A stretch of DNA of 64,000 bases, from assembly GCA_943787985.1 (NCBI GenBank), contig CALSOO010000004.1, forward strand, positions 186,001 to 250,000, given 5' to 3'. Shown here in pieces: positions 51,008 to 60,327 of this stretch. Numbering within the stretch: the first letter of the stretch is position 1; every line of letters begins with the position of its first letter. Under the pieces are notes generated by a model. The model saw only the letters and a list, made by a program, of their open reading frames with translations, ran no database searches and was not told where the DNA came from. A program made the translations under genes and the position numbers. The stretch comes from an uncultured Paracoccaceae bacterium (lineage in GTDB: Bacteria; Pseudomonadota; Alphaproteobacteria; Rhodobacterales; Rhodobacteraceae).

Positions 51008-51532
51008 ATGAACCGCTTCACTTTGAGCATCGCCGCAGTCGCCACAGCACTGTCGATGTCCACTGCTGCCTTTGCTGGCGACCAATATGTCGACGAGACA
51101 GGATTTGCGGTGTCGGGCTATGACGTTGTTGCCTATTTTGATCTGCCGGTTCAAGCCGTTGGCACGCCGGCAACTGCGCCTGTTGCTGGAAATGCCGGCA
51201 TCACAGCAGATTACAACGGGGCGACATTTGCATTCTCTTCCGAGGCAAACCGCGACAAATTCGTCGCCAACCCTGCCAAATTTGCACCGCAATATGACGG
51301 ACATTGCGCGTATGGGGTTTCCAAAGGTGGCAAAGTTCCAGCCAACCCCGAACTGTGGCGGATTGTGGACGACAAGCTTTACCTCAACATCACCAAAAAC
51401 GTCGTGAGCTTCTGGGAAGAAGACATTCCGGGCAATATCTCATTGGCGACGAACAACTGGGCGAACATTGAACCCGAAGCGGCCTCCACACGCACAATTC
51501 CGCAGTATTCCTCTGCTGCGCCTTCGAAATAA
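51008..51532 (+). CDS. YHS-domain periplasmic protein
   Basis: A 174-residue protein with a signal peptide (MNRFTLSIAAVATALSMSTAAFA, cleavage near residue 23). The body has FAVSGYDVVAYFDLP, TFAFSSEANRDKF and HCAYGVSKGG, as in YHS proteins thought to bind metal. CTGGAG lies 8 bases before the ATG at 51008. It is followed 4 bp later by a Tat-exported rhodanese. Confidence 0.88.
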   Translation: MNRFTLSIAAVATALSMSTAAFAGDQYVDETGFAVSGYDVVAYFDLPVQAVGTPATAPVAGNAGITADYNGATFAFSSEANRDKFVANPAKFAPQYDGHCAYGVSKGGKVPANPELWRIVDDKLYLNITKNVVSFWEEDIPGNISLATNNWANIEPEAASTRTIPQYSSAAPSK

Positions 51533-51536
51533 GACA

Positions 51537-52040
51537 ATGGCTGATCCAAAGATCCCCTCACCGGATCGCCAGAGCCCCCGCCCGACACTGTCGCGGCGGG
51601 GTTTTCTCGTTGGTGCAGGCGTTTTGGCTTTGGGCGCGGGGGGCGTTTTCGCCGCGCGCTGGTTCAACATTTCCGCACGTGCAGGCGCGCAAGGTACTCT
51701 GAGCGTCCAGCAGGCCTATGAGGGAGCGCTGCGCGATCAGGTGGTGCTTGTTGATATCCGCCGTCCTGACGAATGGGCGCGCACCGGTGTCGGGGCGGGG
51801 GCTGTGCCTTTGGACATGCGCCGCCCTGATTTCATTGATGTTTTACGCGCACAAGTCGGCGGTAAAACAGACACGCCGATCGCGCTGATTTGTGCGCGCG
51901 GTGTGCGGTCGCGCGCCATGAGTGCACGGTTGAGTGCGGCAGGGTTCACCACGATCATCGACGTGCCAGAGGGCATGTTGGGCTCAGGTGCAGGTCCCGG
52001 CTGGCTCAAGTCTGGCCTTCCTGTTGTTGCTCTGGAGTAG
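51537..52040 (+). CDS. Tat-exported rhodanese-like sulfurtransferase
   Basis: A 167-residue protein. LSRRGFLVGAGVLALGAGG (about 18-36) is a twin-arginine signal. VLVDIRRPDEWARTGV begins the rhodanese fold, and LICARGVRSRAMS holds the catalytic Cys. It should act in the periplasm on sulfur compounds. The ATG at 51537 lies 5 bases past the YHS stop. Three exported genes in a row suggest a joint task, unproven. Confidence 0.88.
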   Translation: MADPKIPSPDRQSPRPTLSRRGFLVGAGVLALGAGGVFAARWFNISARAGAQGTLSVQQAYEGALRDQVVLVDIRRPDEWARTGVGAGAVPLDMRRPDFIDVLRAQVGGKTDTPIALICARGVRSRAMSARLSAAGFTTIIDVPEGMLGSGAGPGWLKSGLPVVALE

Positions 52041-52877
52041 ATGATGAAAACGTTCCTGACCGTTGTCGCCGCACTTGTGGGTTTGAGCACATCCGCGCAG
52101 GCGGGGTGCGGCCCCGTCGACACAGCCTGCACGCTTGAAAATGGCAGCTACCACGTCACTTTGCCCGACGGGGACGTGAAAGGGACGGTGATGTTCCTGC
52201 ATGGTTTCGGCGGCTCGGGAAAGGGCACATTGAACAACAAGGTTTGGGTGCCAGATGCCTTGGCGCGGGGGTACGCAGTGATCGGCCCTGATGGGACCAA
52301 ACGCGAGGGCAGCAACGGCAGGCGCTGGTCGTTCCATCCCGACTGGCCGCAACACCGCGATGACATCGCCTTTTTGCAGGACGTGCGCGATGACGCGGCG
52401 GTGCGGTTTGATCTGGACGCATCCCGAATGGCCCTTGGCGGATTTTCGATCGGAGGGTCCATGACCTCCTATCTGGCCTGCGCCGTTCCGGATGCCTTTT
52501 ACGCGTACCTCCCCGTAGGTGGCGGCTTTTGGCGTCCACATCCAACCGAATGCGAAGGCCCCGTGCGCCTGTTGCACACCCACGGCTGGAGCGACACGAC
52601 TGTCCCGCTGGAAGGGCGCGTTGTGCGCGGCGCAGACCGAAACGACCCGGAGGCGTTTGTGCAGGGGGACATATTCTATACGGTGGGCATGTGGCGGGAT
52701 GTGAACCAATGCCTGCAACTGCGCGCCGATGCCTTTGTGACCAAAGGGGACTTCATGCGGCGCAGTTGGAAACGCTGCGCGCCGGACACGGCTTTGGAAT
52801 TCGCGATCTTCCCCGGGGGGCATAAAGTGCCGCAAGGTTGGGCAGAGATGGCGCTGGAGTGGTTCGAAAAGCTGTAG
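52041..52877 (+). CDS. Exported alpha/beta-hydrolase (PHB depolymerase/LpqC-like esterase)
   Basis: A 278-residue serine hydrolase with a signal peptide (about 1-21). FLHGFGGSGKG is the oxyanion loop, GGFSIGGSMTSYL holds the nucleophile Ser in GxSxGG, THGWSDTTVP carries the Asp region and FPGGHKVP the His. Substrate could be polyester or aromatic ester. It directly abuts the rhodanese stop and converges with opgH. Confidence 0.88.
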   Translation: MMKTFLTVVAALVGLSTSAQAGCGPVDTACTLENGSYHVTLPDGDVKGTVMFLHGFGGSGKGTLNNKVWVPDALARGYAVIGPDGTKREGSNGRRWSFHPDWPQHRDDIAFLQDVRDDAAVRFDLDASRMALGGFSIGGSMTSYLACAVPDAFYAYLPVGGGFWRPHPTECEGPVRLLHTHGWSDTTVPLEGRVVRGADRNDPEAFVQGDIFYTVGMWRDVNQCLQLRADAFVTKGDFMRRSWKRCAPDTALEFAIFPGGHKVPQGWAEMALEWFEKL

Positions 52878-52878
52878 C

Positions 52879-54759
52879 CTATTCCGCAGGCATCTGCTCC
52901 TGACGCTTCAACATCGCATGAAGTGTGCCGCGCTCGCGTTTGGCGCGGGTGAAAATGGCAGGCTCGCGCAGCGAATTGGGGCTTTCCATGCGCAAGGCGG
53001 CAGGTGTGCGTTGCCCCAGATGGACGGCACTCAACGCAGACAGGGGCACCGCCAGCACAAGGCTGAACACGATAGGTAGCAGCCAAAGCGAAATCAGACC
53101 CGCGAACAGTCCAGCAACCAGCAACAGCCCCAAAACCGTTTCGAGCCAATGAAAGGCCAGCAACGTGCGCAGCGGATAAGCGTGCGCATCACGGCGTTGC
53201 GGGGCCCATCCCCCACCACTGCCACGCATGGCCAAAATCACGGCGCGGGTCTGTTGGATCATCAGGATCGGCGCATACAGAATGGACAATGCCACCTCGA
53301 CCAAAAAGGCCCCAAGGAAGGACCAGCGCCCGCCAAAAACTTTGGCCGCTTTGCCATTGGCCGCGATGATCCCGGCACCTGCAATCTTGGGGGTCAGCAG
53401 CATCGCATACATGATGACAAGGAAAATAGCGCTGTCGATATGACTCATTTCGGGAGGCCAGTTGGGAAACAGCGGGTTGGACTCGTGGAAATACAGGATC
53501 ACATTGGTGTTCGCATCGCGCCCCAGCAACGCCCAGAACACCAGCAAAACAAACCATGCAGGGGACATCAAATAGGCGGCGGCCCCTTGGAACAGATGAA
53601 AGCGCGACACAGGGTGCAAGCCGCGCGTGGTCAAAAGGCGCAAATGCTGCAAGTTGCCACGACACCAGCGGCGGTCGCGGATCACATAGTCGATCAAGGT
53701 GCCGGGCGTCTCTTCAAAGCTGCCAGTGACACGGGGCAGGAACCGCACACGCCAACCGGCGCGTCGCATCAAAGAGGCCTCGACAAAGTCATGGCTCAGG
53801 ATCAACTCGTCGCGCCCCAGCACATCATTCAGATGCGGCAAGCCAGCCGTCGCGGCAAAAGCGCGGGTGCGGATGATGGCATTGTGCCCCCAATAGTTGC
53901 CCTCTGCCTGTGACCAGCGGGCCAGCCCTTCGGCCAGCAACCAGCCATAAGCGACGTTGGAAAACTGCTGGATGCGGGCAAAGACGGTCTCGGCCCCGAT
54001 CAGCTGTGGAAAGCTCTGGATAAGGCCGGTGTTGGGGTCCGCCGCCAATTCGTCGGCGAGGCGTTGAATGGCGCGCCCTGTCATCAAACTGTCGGCGTCC
54101 AGAACCAGCATCGCATCATGGGCCGCACCCCATCCGGTGATCCAGTCCACCAGATTTCCGACCTTTTTATCGGTGTTCTGGGGGCGGCGGCGATAGTGTA
54201 CGGCGATCCCCTCAGGTGCGGCCGCGCGCAAGGCGACAAACGCTTGCCATTCCTGCGCCGCGATGGCGGCCTCGGTGCTGTCTGACAAAACAAACAAGGT
54301 GAAACGATGCGCCGCGTTGCGCGTGGCAAGGTCGTGCAGCATTGCAGAGGCGTTGCCGAACACATCCCATGGCACCTCGTTGTAGATCGGGACCAACAGG
54401 GCGACATCAAGGGGGGCAGCCACGTCAGGCGCAGTGTCGCGGGGGCGACTGACGCGGCCGGCAAGGCCTACGCCCACAGTGCTGATGGCGATTGTCACCC
54501 ACACAAACGTGGTGCCGATCATCGCCAGCAAAATCCATTCCAGAACAGACATGCCCGATTGCATCAAAACACCGTGCAGCCCCCAAATCAGGGCCAATGT
54601 GCCAAGGATGGCAGGGACAAAAACGCTCAACCGCCACACTGATCCATCGACGCGCCCGTTGTAATCGCGCACGGCCGGAGCTGTGGCAAAATCCTGTTGC
54701 GGCATGCTCAGGGGGGCCAGCGGCGGCATGTCTGCCACGGTATGTGTATCGGTGCTCAC
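52879..54759 (-). CDS. opgH: Glucans biosynthesis glucosyltransferase H
   Basis: A 626-residue inner-membrane GT2 enzyme that makes the osmoregulated periplasmic glucan backbone from UDP-glucose. Two N-terminal helices precede the catalytic domain. LVPIYNEVPWDVFGNASAML, the DxD region LDADSLMTG, and QRRW-like RRWCRGNLQHLRLL are visible; several helices follow. The GTG at 54759 overlaps the opgG stop (GTGA); a GTG four codons upstream is also possible. It is the last gene of opgC-opgG-opgH. Confidence 0.93.
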   Translation of the reverse strand: MSTDTHTVADMPPLAPLSMPQQDFATAPAVRDYNGRVDGSVWRLSVFVPAILGTLALIWGLHGVLMQSGMSVLEWILLAMIGTTFVWVTIAISTVGVGLAGRVSRPRDTAPDVAAPLDVALLVPIYNEVPWDVFGNASAMLHDLATRNAAHRFTLFVLSDSTEAAIAAQEWQAFVALRAAAPEGIAVHYRRRPQNTDKKVGNLVDWITGWGAAHDAMLVLDADSLMTGRAIQRLADELAADPNTGLIQSFPQLIGAETVFARIQQFSNVAYGWLLAEGLARWSQAEGNYWGHNAIIRTRAFAATAGLPHLNDVLGRDELILSHDFVEASLMRRAGWRVRFLPRVTGSFEETPGTLIDYVIRDRRWCRGNLQHLRLLTTRGLHPVSRFHLFQGAAAYLMSPAWFVLLVFWALLGRDANTNVILYFHESNPLFPNWPPEMSHIDSAIFLVIMYAMLLTPKIAGAGIIAANGKAAKVFGGRWSFLGAFLVEVALSILYAPILMIQQTRAVILAMRGSGGGWAPQRRDAHAYPLRTLLAFHWLETVLGLLLVAGLFAGLISLWLLPIVFSLVLAVPLSALSAVHLGQRTPAALRMESPNSLREPAIFTRAKRERGTLHAMLKRQEQMPAE

Positions 54760-56279
54760 GTTGCGGTCCACCGATACAGCCAGACTTCGGTCAGCGGACC
54801 GTCGTCCAGCCGCAACTGGGCGCGAAACTCCGCATAGGTCGCCTCGCCGGGGTAAAAGGTAAAGGCCAGACGCGGTCCGCCGGTTTGCGGATTGCGCTGC
54901 ACGACACCGTCGCTCACTTCACCGTGAGAGGTGCGCACGATCTTTATCAGAGTGCCGAGATCGTCAGGAACCAGATCGCTGCCCTCGAAATCAATGGTAA
55001 AGATGCGGCCACCCTCGGGGCGTCCTCCGGCGGCGGTGTTCACAACGGCCAAAGCGCGCTCTGGATGCGGGGCAGGGTCTACGCCCCAATCCAAACGATA
55101 GCTCATCTGATGCGCATCGCCCGCTTTGATCCCGTCAGAGGGGCGCCAGTAGGCCACAATGTTGTCGTATATCTCAAGGTCTGCGGGGATCTCGACCAAT
55201 GTCACGGCGCCGCGGCCCCAGTCTTCGCCGGGGGTGACCCATAGGGTGGGGCGCTCGTGGTAATGGGCCTCGAGGTCGTTGAAATCATTGAATGCGCGGC
55301 TGCGTTGGCACAGGCCAAACCCTTTGGGGTTGTTGTCCGAAAAGGCACTGATTTGCAGCGTTGTAGGATTGGCCAAAGGCCGCCAGATGACTTCACCGCC
55401 GCCATTGTGGATCAACAAACCATCGCTGTCGTGCACCGCAGGGCGGAAATCATCAAAGCGCTGGCGGTCCATGTCGTCGAACAGAAACATCGAGGTCAGG
55501 GGGGCAATCCCGACGTGGTTCATGTCCGTGCGCGCAAACAGGTCCGCCTGAACATCCATCACCAGGGTTTCCCCGTGGGTGATCGCAAAACGGTAGGCGC
55601 CAGTGCAGCTTGGGCTGTCGAGCAAAGCATGCAAAATGACGGTCTTTTGGCCCGCTTCAGGGCGTTCCATCCAAAAGGACACAAAATCGGGAAACTCTTC
55701 GCCCATCGGATCGCCGGTTTTCAGGGCAAGGCCGCGGGCAGACAGCCCGTAAAACTGGCCGGTGCCGATGCCACGAAAATAACTGGCCCCTTGGAAGACG
55801 GCGTATTCCTGAAAGATATCAGGGGCTTCCAGCTCGGCGCGCAAGCGCAGGCCGGAATACCCGAGGGTGTCATCAATGGGCACATCGGGGAACTTGTCGG
55901 TGGTGTCAAAGACCGCCATGTCAAAAGCCAATGGACGGGCCATGCCATCCGTCACCTCGAACATCTCGACGCCGCGCGGAAAATACAGACCGGGGGGAAA
56001 CACATCCACGCGCTGGGGGGCGTCAGAGCCTTCCCAAAGCGCGTTGCGCCCGTCGAACCAGATCTTGCGATACTGGTCATAGGTCAGATTGCGCCACGCC
56101 TCGGGGATCATGGGGCGGGGGATATAATCGGCGTCGGCCAGCGCTTTGGCCCGCGTGCGCACCACATCTGCATCAAAAGGGGCGGCGTCGCCCACTTGCA
56201 AACCGGGCTCATCGGCCCACGCGGCGGCAGGCACAGCAGCGGCAGCCATAATGGCCTTCAAAACATCGCGGCGCAGCAT
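54756..56279 (-). CDS. opgG: Glucans biosynthesis protein G (periplasmic)
   Basis: A 507-residue periplasmic protein needed for glucan synthesis or branching. LRRDVLKAIMAAAAVPAAAWADE is a Tat-like signal (RR, Ala-rich h-region). The mature MdoG domain contains YPRPMIPEAW-like IPRPMIPEAWRNLTYDQYRKI, GTGQFYGLSARGLAL and RPLANPTTLQISAF. The ATG at 56279 shares a base with the opgC stop (TAATG). A 384-base longer frame lies inside opgC and is rejected. Confidence 0.93.
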   Translation of the reverse strand: MLRRDVLKAIMAAAAVPAAAWADEPGLQVGDAAPFDADVVRTRAKALADADYIPRPMIPEAWRNLTYDQYRKIWFDGRNALWEGSDAPQRVDVFPPGLYFPRGVEMFEVTDGMARPLAFDMAVFDTTDKFPDVPIDDTLGYSGLRLRAELEAPDIFQEYAVFQGASYFRGIGTGQFYGLSARGLALKTGDPMGEEFPDFVSFWMERPEAGQKTVILHALLDSPSCTGAYRFAITHGETLVMDVQADLFARTDMNHVGIAPLTSMFLFDDMDRQRFDDFRPAVHDSDGLLIHNGGGEVIWRPLANPTTLQISAFSDNNPKGFGLCQRSRAFNDFNDLEAHYHERPTLWVTPGEDWGRGAVTLVEIPADLEIYDNIVAYWRPSDGIKAGDAHQMSYRLDWGVDPAPHPERALAVVNTAAGGRPEGGRIFTIDFEGSDLVPDDLGTLIKIVRTSHGEVSDGVVQRNPQTGGPRLAFTFYPGEATYAEFRAQLRLDDGPLTEVWLYRWTAT

Positions 56280-57520
56280 TATTTCACCCTCCACGGTTGG
56301 GATTTGAACCATCCGGCCCCGTAGGCCACCGCGATCAAAACGCAGGCCCCCACAAGGTTCACAAGCAGCACCGTTGCCGTGTCGCGGCCCATCACATCCA
56401 TCGCAAAGCCCATCAGACGGGCGGTGAACATAGAGGTGACAAACACGGCCAAAGACTGCTGGCCGACCTTGAGAATGATCGCCAGAATGCGCTGCCAGAT
56501 GCGGGCAACCAGTCCGCTGCCTGTGGCCAAAAGGCGCCCGCCTTTGTCTCCGGCGGCGACCCACGCGAGATAGGCAAGGGCGAGGAACTGCACAAACCGC
56601 AAGACGCCAAAGTCGGATTTGTCGATCAAGGGCCTGTAAGCGACCCGCCAGTCGCGCGCCCATTCAAAGCCGAATTCGCGCACCCCGATGTTGGACAGCG
56701 GCACGTTGGCAATGACAATCACAGCTGCAATCACGATCAAGGTGGTGTTCACAGGCGGCTTTGGCAGCCAGCCGCGCATCAAGGCAAAGCCGGTGAAAAA
56801 GATAAGCTGCCAGCCAAAGGGGTTGAAGAACCATGTGCGGTCAGACCACGGCTCGGCGGGAAATTCAAAGTGCCACGCGCCAAGGCCAAAGGCCTGTAAA
56901 AAGGCAGTTTGGCCCATGATCCATACGAAAACCACAAAGGCACCGGTGGCCGCAATGCTGATGCGGGACAGGGCCATGACGATGGGCATCAACGCCAGCA
57001 CAACCATATACATGGGCAGAATGTCGAAGTAGTTCGGCACCCAGCGCAGGGTCATAAAGTTGAGCAAAATATCGGGGTTGGCCCATTTGTCGCTCTCGAC
57101 AAAAATCATCCAAAGGTTCAACTGGCCCCAGTAATTGCGGGTGCCAATGCCGCTGTCCGTCAGGGCCACAGTCAGGGCAAGGGTGGCGAAAAACAGCCCC
57201 ACATGGGCCCAATAGACCTGCCACACCCGAAAGGCGACACGGGCAGTGCCGAGCATCCAGCCGACGCGGTCAAACCCGCGCCCAAAAGCGATGGCGCTGG
57301 CCATGCCAGAGCAAAACACAAATATCTCGGTGGCGTCCGAAAACCCCCACCGCGCAGGTATCCAGCTGGTCAGGAAATTGCCGGGCGTGTGGGCGATCAG
57401 GATGATGAACATTGCAATGCCGCGAAAGAAATCCAGACGCAGATCGCGCACATTAGCAGGGGCCGCAGCCTTTGGGGCAGCGGCAGGGGCTGCAACCTGT
57501 GATGGGTCAGCAAAAGTCAT
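56279..57520 (-). CDS. opgC: OpgC-domain membrane acyltransferase
   Basis: A 413-residue membrane protein of the OpgC (acyltransferase 3-like) family that succinylates osmoregulated glucans. RDLRLDFFRGIAMFIILIAHTPGNFL is the family start, with the catalytic-type His in AHT. GFSDATEIFVFCSGM and about ten helices follow. The N-terminus is Ala/Pro-rich. It is the first gene of the opg operon, which is transcribed toward opgG with no gap. Confidence 0.9.
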   Translation of the reverse strand: MTFADPSQVAAPAAAPKAAAPANVRDLRLDFFRGIAMFIILIAHTPGNFLTSWIPARWGFSDATEIFVFCSGMASAIAFGRGFDRVGWMLGTARVAFRVWQVYWAHVGLFFATLALTVALTDSGIGTRNYWGQLNLWMIFVESDKWANPDILLNFMTLRWVPNYFDILPMYMVVLALMPIVMALSRISIAATGAFVVFVWIMGQTAFLQAFGLGAWHFEFPAEPWSDRTWFFNPFGWQLIFFTGFALMRGWLPKPPVNTTLIVIAAVIVIANVPLSNIGVREFGFEWARDWRVAYRPLIDKSDFGVLRFVQFLALAYLAWVAAGDKGGRLLATGSGLVARIWQRILAIILKVGQQSLAVFVTSMFTARLMGFAMDVMGRDTATVLLVNLVGACVLIAVAYGAGWFKSQPWRVK

Positions 57521-57564
57521 GGCTACGCTCTACTCCGATACGCGGCAAGGTCAAGCGTGCGCGC

Positions 57565-58917
57565 TTATTGCGCAGGGATGCGACGGGCATCGGCAAGGGT
57601 GGCAAAACGGGTCGCGGCAAAGCGGTCCTGATGGCCTGCACGCTGCGCCAAACGGTCGGACAAGATCGCCTCGGTCTGATCAATTTGACCGGCGCGGATG
57701 CCTGCATCGATGGTCATGCGGTCAAACACATCGCGCTGGGCGTGACTGCCCCCGATGGTCTGCATGGTGGGGCGGGCTGCTGCCAAATTTGCAAAGGCAT
57801 CGCCGTAGCGCCCTTCAGAAAATGCGTTCAAACCCGCGATCGCAGCCAGACCGGGGTCGGCCACGCGCATGGCCATCTCGCCCTCGTCGCGCGCTTCGCG
57901 CAAAAAGCGTTGGGTCATCGCGTCTTTGGCCGCACCGCGATCCGCACCGGACAAAGCCAGCATGTAATGCAAGTCGGCAAAGACAACACAGCCATCGTCC
58001 GTCCGGTTTTGGGCAAAATCCGCCAGCTCGACCCAGCGGCTCCCAACGTCAAAGCCTTCAAGCTCCAAACGCATCAGAATGGACGTGGCGTTGGCAATAT
58101 CGCGGTAGTCGTCGGTTTTGTCTTCGCGGATTTGGGTGTCGTACAAGGACATCACCGTGTCCAACTCGCCGCGGTCCAAGTGCAGCAAGGCTTTGTGCCA
58201 CCACACGTGGTACCGGAAATTGTTGCAATGGGTCCACGCGCCGCAGTTGTTTTCGATCAACCGGATGCCTGCATCAGGATCAGCTGTCATGTCGTAAACA
58301 TGGGCCACAGCGTGCAAGCCCCACGCGTCGTCAGAGGCATATTGCAAACCTTGCAACCCGGCGCGTTCGGCGGCGGCGTATTCGCCCGTTTCTTCGAGGG
58401 TAAAGGCGTGGCAGCCCAGAATATAACCGCGCAAGGCGTGATCTTTTCCATGGGCGGCCAGGACACGCTCGACAGAGCGGCGCATGCCTTTACCATCGCC
58501 AAGAATAAAGCGGATGGCGTGAGAGACTTTGGCAGACATCGTATCCGTCGGCGCGTCGCGCAGGATGGCTTCCATTTCCGCGATAGCGCCCGACAAACTG
58601 CCCGAAAGCCACGAGTCGAGGGCCGCAATCCAACCGCGCTCCCGTGTTGTCAGGTCACTGCCAGCCGCGGCAGCATGTGCGGCAGCAGCGGCGTCTTCAG
58701 CAACATTGCATAATTCCTTGCGCCCCATCATCAACGAGAACAACCCGCGCGCTGCGTGCCCCATGGCAAAGTTCGGATTGGCACTCATCAAGGCGCCCAA
58801 ATGCACAGGTGTTTTGGTCCCGTGGGATAAAAAGCCGTGCACGACACCGTTCCAGTCGTCCAGCTCCTGTTGGGAGGACAATGTGACGGGGCTCAGACAA
58901 ATATCGTAAAGGGCCAT
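57565..58917 (-). CDS. TTC38-like tetratricopeptide protein
   Basis: A 450-residue soluble all-helical protein. Motifs such as AMGHAARGLFSLMMGRKEL, DDAWGLHAVAHVYDM and CNNFRYHVWWHKALLHLDRGELD recall eukaryotic TTC38, a TPR family of unclear role. It is 44 bp upstream of opgC on the same strand and could share its promoter. The 177-bp region before it (58918-59094) has no ORF; CACGT-AC-ACGTG at 58998-59009 is a small palindrome. Confidence 0.85.
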   Translation of the reverse strand: MALYDICLSPVTLSSQQELDDWNGVVHGFLSHGTKTPVHLGALMSANPNFAMGHAARGLFSLMMGRKELCNVAEDAAAAAHAAAAGSDLTTRERGWIAALDSWLSGSLSGAIAEMEAILRDAPTDTMSAKVSHAIRFILGDGKGMRRSVERVLAAHGKDHALRGYILGCHAFTLEETGEYAAAERAGLQGLQYASDDAWGLHAVAHVYDMTADPDAGIRLIENNCGAWTHCNNFRYHVWWHKALLHLDRGELDTVMSLYDTQIREDKTDDYRDIANATSILMRLELEGFDVGSRWVELADFAQNRTDDGCVVFADLHYMLALSGADRGAAKDAMTQRFLREARDEGEMAMRVADPGLAAIAGLNAFSEGRYGDAFANLAAARPTMQTIGGSHAQRDVFDRMTIDAGIRAGQIDQTEAILSDRLAQRAGHQDRFAATRFATLADARRIPAQ

Positions 58918-59094
58918 GGGACCACCTTTTCTCGTGTAACAGGGTGTGTCCGTTTTAAGGGAAATCAGGGCTCAAGACACTGTATGTCGGGGGGTTACAC
59001 GTACACGTGAACTGTGCAGCACCTTTTGTGAGCAACATGTCAACATTCGCGCAAAACTGGCAATTTTCTGCCCACACGAGGGTGAAATGTTCCG

Positions 59095-60327
59095 CTATTT
59101 TGGTGGCTTCGGGGTTTTCAGTGTTTCAAGGACTGCCGCGGTGTCCTGCCCGAAGTGCGGGGGAGGACGGGTGTATTGAACAGGTGTGCGGCTCAGCTTG
59201 AGCGGATTCGCCAATAGCTGAAGTGTGCCCTTTGCCATGCCTGCCGCCGGAACCTCTACAACAGTGCCGCGCGCTTGGGCCTGATCAGAGGACAGGGCTT
59301 CGGGCACCGTTTTGATGGGACCAACAGGCACTTTGACCGATTGCAGTTTTTCCATAATCTGCGCTTTGGTGAACGCCGCCAGTGTTTCGGCCAGTTGGGG
59401 CAGCAGCGCCTCGCGGTGCTCAATGCGCAAGCTGTTGGTGGTAAAACGCGGATCACCCCCAAGGTCGGACCGCCCGATCACATCGCAAAAACGCGCAAAT
59501 TGGGAATCATTGCCCACAGCCACCAGAACATGCCCGTCGCAGGCGGCGAATGCATCATAAGGCACGATGTTGGGGTGGGCATTGCCGCGCCGTTTCGGGG
59601 CTTCGCCTGAGGTGAGGAAATTCATCCCCTCGTTTATCAGCCAGGCCATCTGCGCATCCACAAGGCTCAGGTCAATGTGCTGCCCCTCACCCGTTGCGTC
59701 GCGGTGGCGCAAAGCGGCCAGAATGCCGATCGTGGCGTACATTCCGCACATCACATCCGCGATCCCGACGCCCACTTTGGTCGGTGCGCCCGCCGGATCG
59801 CCTGTCAGTGACATGATCCCGCCGTACCCCTGTGCCATCAGGTCATAGCCCGGTTGATCCTTGTTGGGCCCGAACTGTCCAAATCCCGAGATCGAACAAT
59901 ACACCAGCGACGGATGCGCTTTGAGCAGGGATGTGTGATCCAGCCCGTATTTCACCAGTCCGTCCGGCTTGTAGTTTTCAATGACAACGTCTGCGCGCGC
60001 AGCGAGCTGGCGCACGGTCTCTTGACCCTCAGGCGTTGAAATATCAACGGCGATCGACTGTTTGTTGCGGTTGGCGCACATGAAATAGGCGGATAGATCC
60101 GTCGGGGCGCCGCTTGCGTCTTTGGCGTAGTTCGGGCCCCATCCACGGGTATCATCGCCGCCGGTTTTAGGGTTTTCGACCTTGATGACGGTCGCGCCGA
60201 AGTCGCCTAGCAATTGCGTGGCGGTGGGGCCGGCCAGAATGCGGCTCAGGTCCAGAACGAACAAGTCGCCCAAAGCGGTCTGGCCCAAAGCAGTCTGGGT
60301 GGGGGGCGTGGTCTCAGATCCGTCCAT
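59095..60327 (-). CDS. CaiB/BaiF-type CoA transferase (family III)
   Basis: A 410-residue class III CoA transferase. ALGDLFVLDLSRILAGPTATQLLGDFGATVIKVENP is the N-terminal signature. GFGQFGPNKDQPGYDLMAQGYGGIMSLTG carries the catalytic Asp. ALRHRDATGEGQHIDLSLVDA is the middle signature. The ATG at 60327 overlaps the TPP enzyme gene by 14 bases, with GGGG upstream; 60330 is an alternative. Substrate unknown: formyl-CoA:oxalate type is one possibility, since the partner uses TPP. Confidence 0.92.
   Translation of the reverse strand: MDGSETTPPTQTALGQTALGDLFVLDLSRILAGPTATQLLGDFGATVIKVENPKTGGDDTRGWGPNYAKDASGAPTDLSAYFMCANRNKQSIAVDISTPEGQETVRQLAARADVVIENYKPDGLVKYGLDHTSLLKAHPSLVYCSISGFGQFGPNKDQPGYDLMAQGYGGIMSLTGDPAGAPTKVGVGIADVMCGMYATIGILAALRHRDATGEGQHIDLSLVDAQMAWLINEGMNFLTSGEAPKRRGNAHPNIVPYDAFAACDGHVLVAVGNDSQFARFCDVIGRSDLGGDPRFTTNSLRIEHREALLPQLAETLAAFTKAQIMEKLQSVKVPVGPIKTVPEALSSDQAQARGTVVEVPAAGMAKGTLQLLANPLKLSRTPVQYTRPPPHFGQDTAAVLETLKTPKPPK

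Noticed and set aside
56280..56663. A longer N-terminus for opgG
   Set aside because: It lies inside opgC; opgG has its own Tat-like signal peptide and a TAATG start at 56279.
55257..58713. Long plus-strand open frames (55257-56324 and 57472-58713)
   Set aside because: Antisense to opgG and the TPR gene, with residue patterns of a shadow frame.
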